Source of the DNA: CALMKX01 sp036274895
GTDB lineage: Bacteria; Acidobacteriota; Thermoanaerobaculia; Multivoradales; SZUA-115
Assembly (NCBI GenBank): GCA_036274895.1
Contig: DASUEU010000033.1
Location: 1-64,000, forward strand
DNA length: 64,000 bases
Reading direction: 5' to 3'
Below are positions 31,137-39,956 of the stretch, in pieces. Within the stretch, counting starts at the first letter, position 1; the number at the start of each line of letters is the position of its first letter. The notes beneath the pieces were generated by a model that worked only from the letters and a program-made list of their open reading frames with translations, was not told the DNA's origin and did no database searches. The translations under genes were made by a program, and so were the position numbers.

Positions 31137-32447
31137 CTACGGCACCACCAGGCTCCAGCCGGCGGTTGTGCCGCTCTCGAAGCCGTCGGCGAAGAGGTCG
31201 ACCAGCGCAGACCAGTCGGCGCAGCCGCTGCCGCTGTGCATGCAGTTGACGCTGCCGCCCGAGACCGAGAGCACGTAGAGTTCGCCCATCTGGTCCTCGC
31301 CGAAGCCATAGGGGAATTGGCTGCCCGAGACCAGGGAGGCGCTCCAGGGCGGGGTCCCCAGGGTGGCGGTCCACACCTGGCCGTTGGTGGCGTCGCCGTA
31401 GAAGTAGTTGGTGCCGAAGTCGTTGCGGTTCTGGGCCCCCTTGTAGCGATAGCCGCCCATGATGGCGTTCCAGCTGCCGGTGGAGTTGGCCTCCACGCGG
31501 ACGGGGTCGGTGAAGGTGCCGCCACAGCCCTGGGGCGGGTTGGCGCACTCGGAGCCCACGAAGCCCTCGCGGCAGGGCCAGCCGAAGTTCACCGGGTTGC
31601 CGGCGGTCACCGCCCCCACCGAGAGCAGGTTGACCTCCTCCCAGTCATCCTGGCCGACGTCGCCGATGTAGGCGTCGCCGTTCTTGCGGTCGAAGGTGAA
31701 GCGGAAGGGGTTGCGCAGCCCGAGCGCCCAGATCTCGTCGAGCCCGGTCACACCCACCAAGGGGTTGCTGGCCGGGATGGCGTAGTTCTTGAGCGGATCG
31801 GCCGGGTAGGCGTCGGCACCGTCGACGTCGAGACGCAGCATCTTGCCCAGGTACTGGTTCAGGTCCTGGCCGCTGTGGGCGGTCGAGTCGCAGCCGCCGC
31901 CGCCGTCGCCCAGGGTGACGTAGAGGAAACCGTCGCGCCCGAACTTGAGGTCACCGCCGTTGTGGTTGCCGTCCGGGTGAGGCACCACCAGGATGATCTG
32001 GGCCGTGGCGGGGTCGAGCTGGTCGGGGTCGCCGGCGCTCCTGGTGTAGCGCTCGATGACGATGTCGCCGAAGTTGATGCCCCCGGCACCGTCCCAGTCG
32101 CGGCTGGTGTAGTAGAGGTAGAGGAAGCCGTTGGTGGCGTAGTCGGGGTGCGGGGCCATGGCGAGCAGGCCCCGTTCGCCGCCGAAGGCCACCTTGCGCT
32201 GGGCCACGGGCACCGAGGCGTCGTCCCGCAGGTCGAGCAGGGGGGTGGCGAGGACGGTGCTGCCGTCCCACACCAGGACGTTGCCGACCTGCTGGGCGAT
32301 GAAGCGATGGGGCAGGCTGTCCGGGGGATCGACGAAGGCGATCGGGGCGTCGAGGCCGGTGATCAAGGGGGTGATGGTGATGGCGGCCGGGGCGGGAAGT
32401 CCCCAGGCCACCAGGGCCAGGGAGAGGGCGCACAAAGCGGGGCGCAT
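31137..32447 (-). CDS. exported PQQ-type sugar dehydrogenase-like propeller with DGFESG tail
   Basis: 436 residues. Signal peptide at the start (ALCALSLALVAWGLPAPAAI). Six-bladed propeller of the soluble glucose/sorbosone dehydrogenase family: RGLLAMAPHPDYATNGFLYL, then PHPDGNHNGGDLKFGRDGFL with the catalytic His and YVTLGDGGGG, DEIWALGLRNPFRFTFDRKN, GYRYKG and YFYGDATNGQVW. It would oxidise sugars or aldoses in the periplasm or outside, if PQQ or Ca ligands are intact. The C-terminus LFADGFESGTTAGWSLVVP is shared with the M28 peptidase at 48329 and looks like a sorting or anchoring tail. Single gene, facing the membrane protein. Confidence 0.8.
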   Translation of the reverse strand: MRPALCALSLALVAWGLPAPAAITITPLITGLDAPIAFVDPPDSLPHRFIAQQVGNVLVWDGSTVLATPLLDLRDDASVPVAQRKVAFGGERGLLAMAPHPDYATNGFLYLYYTSRDWDGAGGINFGDIVIERYTRSAGDPDQLDPATAQIILVVPHPDGNHNGGDLKFGRDGFLYVTLGDGGGGCDSTAHSGQDLNQYLGKMLRLDVDGADAYPADPLKNYAIPASNPLVGVTGLDEIWALGLRNPFRFTFDRKNGDAYIGDVGQDDWEEVNLLSVGAVTAGNPVNFGWPCREGFVGSECANPPQGCGGTFTDPVRVEANSTGSWNAIMGGYRYKGAQNRNDFGTNYFYGDATNGQVWTATLGTPPWSASLVSGSQFPYGFGEDQMGELYVLSVSGGSVNCMHSGSGCADWSALVDLFADGFESGTTAGWSLVVP

Positions 32448-32532
32448 GGGTGGATTCTCCTTACCTCAGTGAAACGAGCCCGAGAGCCGGGCGATATTGA
32501 CGAACGAGTATATGGCATCGGGGGGCGGGCTC

Positions 32533-32550
32533 CCGAAATGGCTGGCACCT
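32533..32550 (+). repeat. REP-A half copy
   Basis: CCGAAATGGCTGGCACCT, in the divergent gap between the dehydrogenase and the next operon. Confidence 0.75.
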
Positions 32551-32648
32551 GGTCCGGCAACTTGTCCGAGGTCGGTTGGTCAGATTCGGCGCTTCATCGG
32601 CGAAGACCCTGGGAAGAGGGAATAAGCCCTCCAAAGGAGAACGAACCG

Positions 32649-33341
32649 ATGAAGGCCTCTCACTGGACGTTGCTGCTTTTCCTAGCGGTCCTCGCCGGGA
32701 CCGGGCCGCCCCTGCCTCTGGGTTCGGCCGAGGCTCAACCGGCGGCTACGACCCCGCCCGGTAAGGGCTCGGCGCGGATCCTCGCCAACCCGCGGCTGTG
32801 GGGCAGGGATCTGCCCCTGGTGCTCGCCAACCTCGAGGCCTTCGCGGCAGCCGGCGAGAAGCAGGTGGCGCTGTTCCCGGGGCAGGTGGTCGGCACTCGC
32901 CGCGTGCTTTCTGCCACCGAGGCGGGCGCCGGAGCCGGGCGCCTCAACCAGGCCATCGAGGGCCTGCGGGCCCGGCCCACCCCCTTCTCCCAGCGCCGGC
33001 TGCGAGACCTGCCCGACGCGGCGCGCCCGTTCAAGGCGAGCGCCGTGGACTTCCGGCTCGAGGACGACTCGTTCCATGCCGCCGTCACCGGTCTCGATCT
33101 GCTGGCTCCCGGGCTGACGATCAAGGCCGTCGAAGCCGAGCTGGGAGCCCCTGAGAGCGTCGTCAGCGAGGCGCTGCAGACCGAAGGGGAGCGCCGCCCG
33201 GTGGTGCTCACCCTCTACCGCTATGCCGGCGGCAGCATCGCCTTCGCCGAAAGCGACATGGCCGCCGAGCCCGGCCGGGTCGACCGCGTCCTGCTCGACG
33301 TGCCCACCGTGATCACTGCGTTGCAGGAGGAGGCGCCATGA
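32649..33341 (+). CDS. secreted hypothetical protein
   Basis: 230 residues. ATG 32649 follows AAAGGAGAA. Signal peptide WTLLLFLAVLAGTGPPLPLG with cleavage likely after SAEA. The mature part is mixed helix and strand with no motif recognised (SAVDFRLEDDSFHAAVTGLD; RPVVLTLYRYAGGSIAFAES). Its stop overlaps the next gene by four bases (ATGA), so it works with or is produced alongside the BNR protein. Confidence 0.6.
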   Translation: MKASHWTLLLFLAVLAGTGPPLPLGSAEAQPAATTPPGKGSARILANPRLWGRDLPLVLANLEAFAAAGEKQVALFPGQVVGTRRVLSATEAGAGAGRLNQAIEGLRARPTPFSQRRLRDLPDAARPFKASAVDFRLEDDSFHAAVTGLDLLAPGLTIKAVEAELGAPESVVSEALQTEGERRPVVLTLYRYAGGSIAFAESDMAAEPGRVDRVLLDVPTVITALQEEAP

Positions 33342-34672
33342 GCACTCCCATCCCCTCGCGCATCGCGATTGCGCTGGTCCTGGTGCTGGCCGGCCCGGGA
33401 GCGAGCGCTCAGCTGGTCGATGTGGCGACCAACGCGACCGACCCCTCGAACCTCGCGGACACCGAGCCGAGCATCTCGGTCAACCCGCTCAATCCCCAGG
33501 AGATCGTGATCGCCACCTTCTCCGAGGGCTGGAGCGCGGCCCAGGGCGCACCCCTGTGGCGCTCGACCAACGGTGGGGCGAGCTGGTCCAAGGTCTTCAT
33601 CCTGCCCCAGCCTGCGCCGGCGAGCGGCGGCCCGGGTGACCAGAAGCTCGCCTACAACGGCCAGGGCAAGCTGCACGTGGCCGAGCTGGCGGGCGGAGTG
33701 GCGGTACCGCGCTGCCTGATCTACCGGCAGATCGGCGCCGGCGGCACCAACCTGACGCCAGGAGCGTTCTACGGCGACGACCAGCCGCACCTCGACGTGG
33801 ACATCTCGGGGCCCAGCCCCTTCTTCGGCCGGGCCTACTCGCCGTGGCTGGACTTCTCGGCGGCTCTCCAGCTGTCGCGGGTCACCCGTTCGAGCAACGG
33901 CGGGGCCGCGGTGGCGACCGTCGCCGCCGGCGACAACTCGGCCTTCAGCAACCGCACCACCCGCATCGCGCTGGCTCCCGGGGGCCGGGCCTACGTCATC
34001 TTCAAGACCCGCGAGGGAGCCCTCGCCGGTGGCTTCGAGAATGCCCACTTCCGGGTCAAGCGCTCAGACGATGGCGGCGTCACCTGGAACGCCCTCGGCG
34101 TCGCCGGGGTGTCGGTCCACGGTGCCGCGGCGGTCGCCACCTGGTTCACCAACCAGTGGGGTAACCCGGCCAAGGGCAAGGTCGCCCGGGCGCGCAGCAG
34201 CGACGCCTGGATCGCCGCCGACCCCTCGGACGGCGACGTCTACGCCGCCTACGTCAAGCGGGAGGCGAGCGGCATCGCGCAGATCTTCGTCGCCCGCTCG
34301 ACCAACGGCGGCACCACCTGGACCAGCACCCGGGTCAGCAGCGGTGCCCTCCAGTCGGCCTTCCCCGAAGTGGCGGTGGCGGCCAACGGCAACATCGGGG
34401 TGCTCTACGTCGACTACAACGACTCCGGGGCGGCCACCATCTTCTGTCACCGCTTCGCCAAGTCGACCAACAACGGTGCAACCTGGTCGATCGAGACTCT
34501 CCAGTGCATGAACCCGACCACCATCCCCAACGCCCCCAACGGCTTCTTGTGGGGTGACTACGAGGGCTTGACCGCCCATGGCTTCGACTTCTACGGCGTC
34601 TTCACCGGCCAGTCGATCGGTCGGGCCGTGGTGCAGTTCGACCCGATCTTCTTCAAGCGGCCGGCGAGCTGA
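33338..34672 (+). CDS. exported BNR/Asp-box propeller (sialidase-like fold)
   Basis: 444 residues. Signal peptide IALVLVLAGPGASAQ. At least four Asp-box motifs: RSTNGGASW, RSDDGGVTW, RSTNGGTTW and KSTNNGATW, the mark of sialidase-fold propellers. The arginine triad of true sialidases is not identified, so substrate and activity stay open. Coupled to the gene before it by a four-base overlap. Ends just ahead of the PadR operator. Confidence 0.75.
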   Translation: MSTPIPSRIAIALVLVLAGPGASAQLVDVATNATDPSNLADTEPSISVNPLNPQEIVIATFSEGWSAAQGAPLWRSTNGGASWSKVFILPQPAPASGGPGDQKLAYNGQGKLHVAELAGGVAVPRCLIYRQIGAGGTNLTPGAFYGDDQPHLDVDISGPSPFFGRAYSPWLDFSAALQLSRVTRSSNGGAAVATVAAGDNSAFSNRTTRIALAPGGRAYVIFKTREGALAGGFENAHFRVKRSDDGGVTWNALGVAGVSVHGAAAVATWFTNQWGNPAKGKVARARSSDAWIAADPSDGDVYAAYVKREASGIAQIFVARSTNGGTTWTSTRVSSGALQSAFPEVAVAANGNIGVLYVDYNDSGAATIFCHRFAKSTNNGATWSIETLQCMNPTTIPNAPNGFLWGDYEGLTAHGFDFYGVFTGQSIGRAVVQFDPIFFKRPAS

Positions 34673-34689
34673 TCCGGGCGTCGCCAGCT

Positions 34690-34745
34690 CTCCCCTAGAC
34701 AATCGACAAGAAGGAGACTATTCTCCTGTCGACAGTCTAGGGGAG
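34690..34745. promoter_or_regulatory. 56-nt palindromic operator ahead of padR
   Basis: Arms of 19 nt (34690-34708 and 34727-34745) match at 17 positions: CTCCCCTAGAC, two unpaired bases, TCGACA. The 18-nt centre holds a smaller palindrome, GGAGA-CTAT-TCTCC. The right arm includes GGGGAG, the ribosome binding site of padR (ATG 34751). PadR proteins usually repress their own operon through such palindromes. Confidence 0.75.
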
Positions 34746-34750
34746 ATGCC

Positions 34751-35116
34751 ATGGCCAATGACCGATCCGATCTGCTCCAGGGCACTCTGGACCTGCTGGT
34801 CCTGAAAGTGCTGGCACTTGGGCCCGACCACGGCTGGGGCATCTCCCAGCGCATCCAGCAGATCTCGCAAGAGGTCTTCCAGGTCAACCAGGGCTCCCTC
34901 TATCCGGCCCTTCACCGGCTCGAGCAGCGGGGCTGGATTCTCGCCGAGTGGGGCACTTCGGAGAACAACCGGCGCGCCAAGTTCTACCGCCTGACCGAGC
35001 AAGGGGAGCGCCAGCTCGAGATCGAGTCCGAGAGCTGGGCCCGTTTCTCCGAGGCCGTCGCGCGCGTCCTCGCCGCCGGCGTCGCGACCGAGCTGGCGAC
35101 GGAGGGCCGGTCGTGA
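34751..35116 (+). CDS. PadR-family transcriptional regulator
   Basis: 121 residues. The PadR winged helix is clear: LLQGTLDLLVLKVLALGPDH, GWGISQRIQQ, QVNQGSLYPALHRLEQRGWI, then NNRRAKFYRLTEQGERQL (the wing) and a C-terminal dimerisation helix. It is the short subfamily that sits in front of ADOP permeases in acidobacteria. The operator covers its own ribosome binding site. Its TGA overlaps the GTG of the permease gene. Confidence 0.9.
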   Translation: MANDRSDLLQGTLDLLVLKVLALGPDHGWGISQRIQQISQEVFQVNQGSLYPALHRLEQRGWILAEWGTSENNRRAKFYRLTEQGERQLEIESESWARFSEAVARVLAAGVATELATEGRS

Positions 35117-37800
35117 CGGTCCGGGGCGCCCGCGAACGCCTCGCCTCCCTCAAGGCGGTGCTCTCTCCCCTCTGGCGCCGGCGCCGCGCCGAGGTCGAGC
35201 TGGACGAGGAGCTGGCTTTTCACCTCGAGATGGAGACCGCCCGCCATCTCGAGCGCGGTCTCGGCCCGGAAGAGGCCCGCCGCCAGGCGAGGCTGTCCTT
35301 CGGCGCTGCCCTGGCAGTCAAAGAGGGCTGCCGCGACCAGCGCTTGATCTACCCCTTCGAGACCTTCGCCGAGGACTTGCGCTACGGCGTGCGCAGCCTC
35401 GCCGGGCGTCCCGGTTTGAGCCTGGCGGCGATCTTGACCCTCGCCCTGGGGCTGGGAGCCAACGGCAGCATCGCGAGCGCGGTCAAGGGAGTGCTGCTAG
35501 CGCCCCTGCCCTTCGAGGAGGGAAGCCGGCTGGTCGCCCTGCGGCAGAACGCCGGCAACGTGGGCGCCTCGGACATCGGCTTCTCGGTGCCGGAGATCGG
35601 CGACCTGCGCGAGCGCAACCGCAGCCTCGAAGGCCTGGCCGAGATCCACGTCATGAACTTCAACCTGCTGGGTCGGGGCGAGCCGCTGCGGGTGCGCACG
35701 GCCGTGGTCTCGGCCTCGTGGTTCGATCTGCTCGGGCTCGACCCCCTCCACGGCCGCACCTTCCTCGCCGCGGACGAGACCCCTGGAGCGGAGCCGGTCC
35801 TCGTCCTGTCCCATGGCTTCTGGCAGCGGCTGGGGGGCGACCCCGGCCTGGTGGGCACCACCTTCGAGATGAACGACCGCGTCCACACCGTGATCGGGGT
35901 ACTGCCGTCCATCCCGCAGTACCCGAGCGAGAGCGACGTCTACATGCCCACCGCCGCCTGCCCGTTCCGCTCGTCTCCCGGCACGGTCGCGGGTCGCGGC
36001 CAGCGCGGCTATGACCTGCTCGGCCGGCTGCGAGCGGGGTGGACGCCGGAGCGGGCGGCGGCGGATCTGACCGGCGTGGTGCGGGGCCTGGTGCCCGAGC
36101 ACCCCGACGCGTATCCCGGGGGCGCCCTGCCCGAGGTGGCGGTGACTCAGGTCTTCGACGAGCTGACCTCCGAGGCCCGGCCCACCCTGCTCCTGCTCTG
36201 GGCCACGGTGGCCCTGGTGCTGGTGGCGGCGGCCGCCAACGTCGCCAGCCTGACCCTCGCCCGGGTATTGGCTCGCGGTGACGAGATCGCCCTGCGCCTG
36301 GCCCTGGGTGCCGGCCGCCGGCGCATCGCCCGGCAGTTGGTGATCGAGAGCCTGTTGCTGGCCCTGGTGGGAGGGCTGGTGGGGGTGGTGTTGGCCGCCG
36401 GCGGCAGCGAGCTGCTGGTGGGGATCCTCGGTCGCTTCACGGCGCGGGCCGCCGAGGTGCGGCTCGATGCCTGGGTGCTGGCCTGGATCGTCGCCTTGAG
36501 CGTGGCGACCGGGCTCGGCATCGGCGGGCTGACCGCGGCCCAGGCCCTGCGGGGGCTGGACACCGGCGCGCGCCGGCGCTTCGGCCCCTCGCTCCACCGC
36601 AAGCGGGGCCGCCAGGGCCTGCGCAGCGGGCTGGTGGTGGCCCAGGTGGCCCTGTCGGTGGTGCTGTTGATCGGCACCGGCCTGCTGGTGCGCAGCCTGA
36701 TCCGCCTCCAGCGGGTAGACCCGGGCTTCGATCCCCGGGACGTGCTCGCCGCTCGCATCGACCTCGATTGGGCCGAGCACGGCACGGTGGACCGTATCCG
36801 CGAGTTCTATGGCCGGCTGCTCGATCGCCTGCGCGTCCTGCCGGGGGTCGAGTCCGTGGCCCTGGCGAGCGAGATCCCCCTCCAGTCGCTGACCCTCGGT
36901 CGAGGCGCCTTCGAGCTCGAGGGACGGCCGGTCCCTCCGGGGCAGCCTCTGCCCCGCACCGAGGTGCGCATCGCCAGTGCCGGCTACTTCGAGACCCTGC
37001 GCATCCCCCTGGTCGAAGGCCGTGCTTTCGATGCCGGGGACACCGCGCAGGCCCTGCCCGTGGCGGTGGTGAACCGCTCCCTGGCTCGCCGCCACGGTGA
37101 CTCGGCCTCGCTCGTCGGGCGGCGAATGTCTTTCGACCAGGGAAATACCTGGTTGACCGTGGTCGGCGTGGTGGGAGACGTCAAGCAGAGTGGGCTCGCC
37201 GGGGAGATTCGCGACGAGGTCTACCTCGCCTTTCCCCAGCGGGCCGGTTTCCTGTCCCAGGTGCTGGTCAAGAGCCAGGTGGATCCCGCTCTGCTGGGCA
37301 AGCAGCTGCGCCGCGAGGTCCTGGCCCTCGACCCCGAGCAGCCGGTCTCCGAGCTGCGCACCCTGGCCGAGGTGCGCCAGGACTCGATCGCCTCGCCGCG
37401 CCAGATCACCCTCCTGCTGTCCCTCTTCGCCGCCCTCGGGCTGACCCTCTCGGCAACCGGCCTGTCGGGCTTGCTGGCCTTCTTCGTCGGCGAGAGGCGC
37501 CACGAGATCGGCGTCCGTATGGCCCTCGGGGCGGCGCGGGAGAGCGTGCTCGCCCTGGTGATGCGGCGCGGCCTGGGGCTGGTGGCGCTGGGCCTCACCC
37601 TGGGCCTGGGCATCGGCCTCGCCGTCTGCGCCACCCTCGGCCCGGGCCTTTCGGGCTTTCTCTTCGAGGTGGCACCCACCGACCCCGGGACGTTCGCCAT
37701 GGGCAGCCTCGTGATCCTCCTCGTCGCCGCCGCGGCGTGCTGGCTGCCGGCCCGCCAGGCGAGCGGCGTCGACCCGATGACCGCTTTGCGCACCGAATAG
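35113..37800 (+). CDS. ADOP-type MacB/FtsX permease
   Basis: 895 residues, GTG 35113 overlapping the padR stop. The cytosolic prefix (AEVELDEELAFHLEMETARH; GLGPEEARRQARLSFG) is the ADOP permease prefix. It is followed by TM1 (LAAILTLALGLGANGSIASA), a MacB periplasmic domain, FtsX TM bundle 1 (ALVLVAAAANVASLTLARVL; LALGAGRRRIARQLVIESLL), a second periplasmic domain and FtsX bundle 2 (RRHEIGVRMALGAARESVLA). No ATPase gene lies beside it, typical of these orphan permeases. It probably moves or senses envelope molecules; substrate unknown. PadR control indicates stress or compound-dependent expression. Confidence 0.88.
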   Translation: MTVRGARERLASLKAVLSPLWRRRRAEVELDEELAFHLEMETARHLERGLGPEEARRQARLSFGAALAVKEGCRDQRLIYPFETFAEDLRYGVRSLAGRPGLSLAAILTLALGLGANGSIASAVKGVLLAPLPFEEGSRLVALRQNAGNVGASDIGFSVPEIGDLRERNRSLEGLAEIHVMNFNLLGRGEPLRVRTAVVSASWFDLLGLDPLHGRTFLAADETPGAEPVLVLSHGFWQRLGGDPGLVGTTFEMNDRVHTVIGVLPSIPQYPSESDVYMPTAACPFRSSPGTVAGRGQRGYDLLGRLRAGWTPERAAADLTGVVRGLVPEHPDAYPGGALPEVAVTQVFDELTSEARPTLLLLWATVALVLVAAAANVASLTLARVLARGDEIALRLALGAGRRRIARQLVIESLLLALVGGLVGVVLAAGGSELLVGILGRFTARAAEVRLDAWVLAWIVALSVATGLGIGGLTAAQALRGLDTGARRRFGPSLHRKRGRQGLRSGLVVAQVALSVVLLIGTGLLVRSLIRLQRVDPGFDPRDVLAARIDLDWAEHGTVDRIREFYGRLLDRLRVLPGVESVALASEIPLQSLTLGRGAFELEGRPVPPGQPLPRTEVRIASAGYFETLRIPLVEGRAFDAGDTAQALPVAVVNRSLARRHGDSASLVGRRMSFDQGNTWLTVVGVVGDVKQSGLAGEIRDEVYLAFPQRAGFLSQVLVKSQVDPALLGKQLRREVLALDPEQPVSELRTLAEVRQDSIASPRQITLLLSLFAALGLTLSATGLSGLLAFFVGERRHEIGVRMALGAARESVLALVMRRGLGLVALGLTLGLGIGLAVCATLGPGLSGFLFEVAPTDPGTFAMGSLVILLVAAAACWLPARQASGVDPMTALRTE

Positions 37801-37812
37801 GAGATTCGCGTC

Positions 37813-38811
37813 ATGAATCGACGCTACCGATCGTTGGTCGCGGGCCTGGTGCTCGCGCTTCTCGCCTGGTCCGCCGGAGCCGCCGAGGCCCCGACGGTCC
37901 TCTCCGGCTTCGATCCCGTTCTCTTGGTCGAGGGCAAGGAGGTGAAGGGCTCCGAGGAGCTCTCGGAGGTCGAGGGGCGATTCCGCTACCTCTTCGCCAC
38001 GCCCGAGAACCGCGACCGCTTCCGCGCCGACCCGGAGCGCTTCGCCGTGCAGAACGACGGCCAGTGCGCTGCCATGCCGGGGGTCCCCGGCTCGCCGGAG
38101 CTGTTCACCGTCCACGCCGGCAAGCTCTACCTTTTTGGCGGAGAGTCCTGCCGTCGGGCCTTCGAGGCCACTCCCGGGCTCTTCATCGGTGAGATCCCCC
38201 GCCGCAAGGTTGCCATCCTGGTCTTCGAAGGCGTGGAGCTGCTCGATCTCGCCGGCCCGGGTGAGGTCTTCGCCGCCGCGGGCCACGGCGCCGCCTTCGA
38301 GGTCTACACCGTGGCCGCCACGCGGGAGCCCGTCGTGAGCCAGGGCTTCCTCGAGATCAAGCCCCGCTTCGCGATCGCCGACGCTCCGCCCCCGGACCTG
38401 CTGGTGGTGCCCGGTGGTGTTGGGGTGAGGAGCCTGGTCGAGAGCCCCGAGATGATGGCCTGGATCCGCGCCACGGCGGCCAGGGCCGAGGTGGTGCTGT
38501 CGGTGTGCAACGGCGCCTTCGTGCTCGCCGAGGCCGGCCTCCTGGACGGGCTCGAGGCCACCACGCACGGCAGCTCGATCGAGGGCCTGCGCCGTAGGGC
38601 GAGCCGCACGCGGGTGGTCGAGGGGGTGCGTTTCGTCGACAACGGCCGGGTGGTCACGGCTGCCGGGGTCTCCGCCGGCATCGATGCCTCGCTGCACCTG
38701 CTGGCGCGGCTCTTCGGGGAGACGGAGGCGCAGAGGACGGCGCGATATCTGGAGGTGCTGGGACGGGGAGAGGGCAGAGTCGTCCCGGTTCCGGCGGCAG
38801 GAGGGAGGTAG
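37813..38811 (+). CDS. exported YHS-domain plus DJ-1/PfpI-domain protein
   Basis: 332 residues. Signal peptide SLVAGLVLALLAWSAGAAEA. Residues about 28-130 are a YHS-like domain (GFDPVLLVEGKEVKGSEELS, RFRYLFATPENRDRF, KLYLFGGESCRRAF), the type linked to copper or other metals. Residues about 135-310 are a DJ-1/PfpI glutamine-amidotransferase-like domain (VAILVFEGVELLDLAGPGEV) with the nucleophile-elbow Cys at 232 (VLSVCNGAFVLAEAG). YHS joined to DJ-1 on an exported protein is uncommon. It lies in the PadR operon, 12 bases after the permease gene, and the next gene has the same YHS module. Confidence 0.75.
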   Translation: MNRRYRSLVAGLVLALLAWSAGAAEAPTVLSGFDPVLLVEGKEVKGSEELSEVEGRFRYLFATPENRDRFRADPERFAVQNDGQCAAMPGVPGSPELFTVHAGKLYLFGGESCRRAFEATPGLFIGEIPRRKVAILVFEGVELLDLAGPGEVFAAAGHGAAFEVYTVAATREPVVSQGFLEIKPRFAIADAPPPDLLVVPGGVGVRSLVESPEMMAWIRATAARAEVVLSVCNGAFVLAEAGLLDGLEATTHGSSIEGLRRRASRTRVVEGVRFVDNGRVVTAAGVSAGIDASLHLLARLFGETEAQRTARYLEVLGRGEGRVVPVPAAGGR

Positions 38812-38828
38812 GCCGATGCGAGGTGCCG

Positions 38829-39956
38829 ATGCGAGGTGCCAGCCGTTTCGGAAGGCGGTTCTCGCTTTCCCTCCGAGGTGCCCTTCGAGGTGCCAGCCAT
38901 TTCGGGTGGCTGTTCCTGCTGTTGGCCTGCTCGGGGTATCCCCTGGCCGGGCAGGAGCCGATTGAGCCCCTCGAAGGGCTCGACCCGGTGCTGCTCACCG
39001 AGGGCAAGGAGGTCGATGGCGACCCGGCCCTGACCGTCACGCGCGGAGGCTTCCGCTATTCCTTCGCCAGTGCCGAGACCTGCGCCCGCTTCGAGGCGGA
39101 GCCGACGCGCTACGAGATCCAGCTCGAAGGCTTCTGCGCCCGCATGGGCGGGCTGACACGGGGCAACCCCGATCTGTTCGCCGTCCACGCCGGGCGCATC
39201 TACCTGTTCGGTTCGGCGGGCTGCCGGACGCGCTTCCAGGCTGCGCCGGAGAGGTACTTGGAGCCGCCTCGCGCGCCGCTCGCCGAGCGCGCCGGGGCGA
39301 CGCAGCTCGCGGCCGGCAGGCGGCTGATCGACAAGGCGGTGGCCGCGCTGGGTGGGGAAGGGCGGCTGGCCCGGCTCACCACCGTGCGCATCGAGACCGC
39401 CGGCACTGCGCCCACGGTCTGGACGGTGCGTCTGCCCCATTCGCTGAGGCGCGAAACCTCCCTGTCGATCGGCCCCCTGATTGCGGTGGCCACCCCCGAG
39501 CGAGGCTTTGCGCACATCCCGGGCCGCGCCTTCGAGACCTTCTCGGCGGCGCAGCGGCGCGCGCTCGAGCTCGAGGCCCTGCGCGACCCCTTCCTGCTTC
39601 TGCTCTCGCGCCATGATCCCAGCTTCGTGGCGGCCCGGGTCGAGGATGCGACGGGTACCGAGGAGGTCGAGGTCGAGAGCCTGGGACAAGCCGCCACACT
39701 CGCTCTCGAGCCGGACACCGGGCGGCTCCTCTCCCTTCGCTATCTGGGCCGCAACGACGAGGGCGAGATGGGCCTGGTGGTCGAGAACTTCTCCGATTTC
39801 CGAACCGTTGACGGCCTCAGCTTGCCCTTCACCCGCCAGGCCACCTGGAACGGCGCGCCCCTGCCTCAGCGATCCGCCACCGTGCGGGCCATTGAGCTCG
39901 ACGCGGAGCTGGCCGCCGGAGTGTTCAATCCTCCAGCGACCGGGAGCGGGAGTTGA
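38829..39956 (+). CDS. YHS-domain lipoprotein
   Basis: 375 residues from ATG 38829. The N-terminus is partly REP-A-encoded (RGASRFGRRFSLSLRGALRG, ASHFG) and runs into the hydrophobic WLFLLLAC with a lipobox (LLAC). YHS-like domain at about residues 35-130 (GLDPVLLTEGKEVDGDPALT; RIYLFGSAGCRTRF). Then an unrecognised domain that resembles outer-membrane lipoprotein-sorting-like beta folds (RYLGRNDEGEMGLVVENFSD; FRTVDGLSLPFTRQA). A perfect ribosome binding site (AGGAGGGAGG) precedes an ATG at 38816 that is out of frame because of a 13-nt duplication; see findings. The next gene overlaps its stop. Confidence 0.65.
   Translation: MRGASRFGRRFSLSLRGALRGASHFGWLFLLLACSGYPLAGQEPIEPLEGLDPVLLTEGKEVDGDPALTVTRGGFRYSFASAETCARFEAEPTRYEIQLEGFCARMGGLTRGNPDLFAVHAGRIYLFGSAGCRTRFQAAPERYLEPPRAPLAERAGATQLAAGRRLIDKAVAALGGEGRLARLTTVRIETAGTAPTVWTVRLPHSLRRETSLSIGPLIAVATPERGFAHIPGRAFETFSAAQRRALELEALRDPFLLLLSRHDPSFVAARVEDATGTEEVEVESLGQAATLALEPDTGRLLSLRYLGRNDEGEMGLVVENFSDFRTVDGLSLPFTRQATWNGAPLPQRSATVRAIELDAELAAGVFNPPATGSGS
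38832..38905 (-). repeat. two REP-A copies inside the lipoprotein signal region
   Basis: CGAGGTGCCAGCCGTTTCGG at 38832-38851 and CGAGGTGCCAGCCATTTCGG at 38886-38905, plus a partial CCGAGGTGCC at about 38872. All are in inverse orientation to the 5555 array. Confidence 0.9.
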
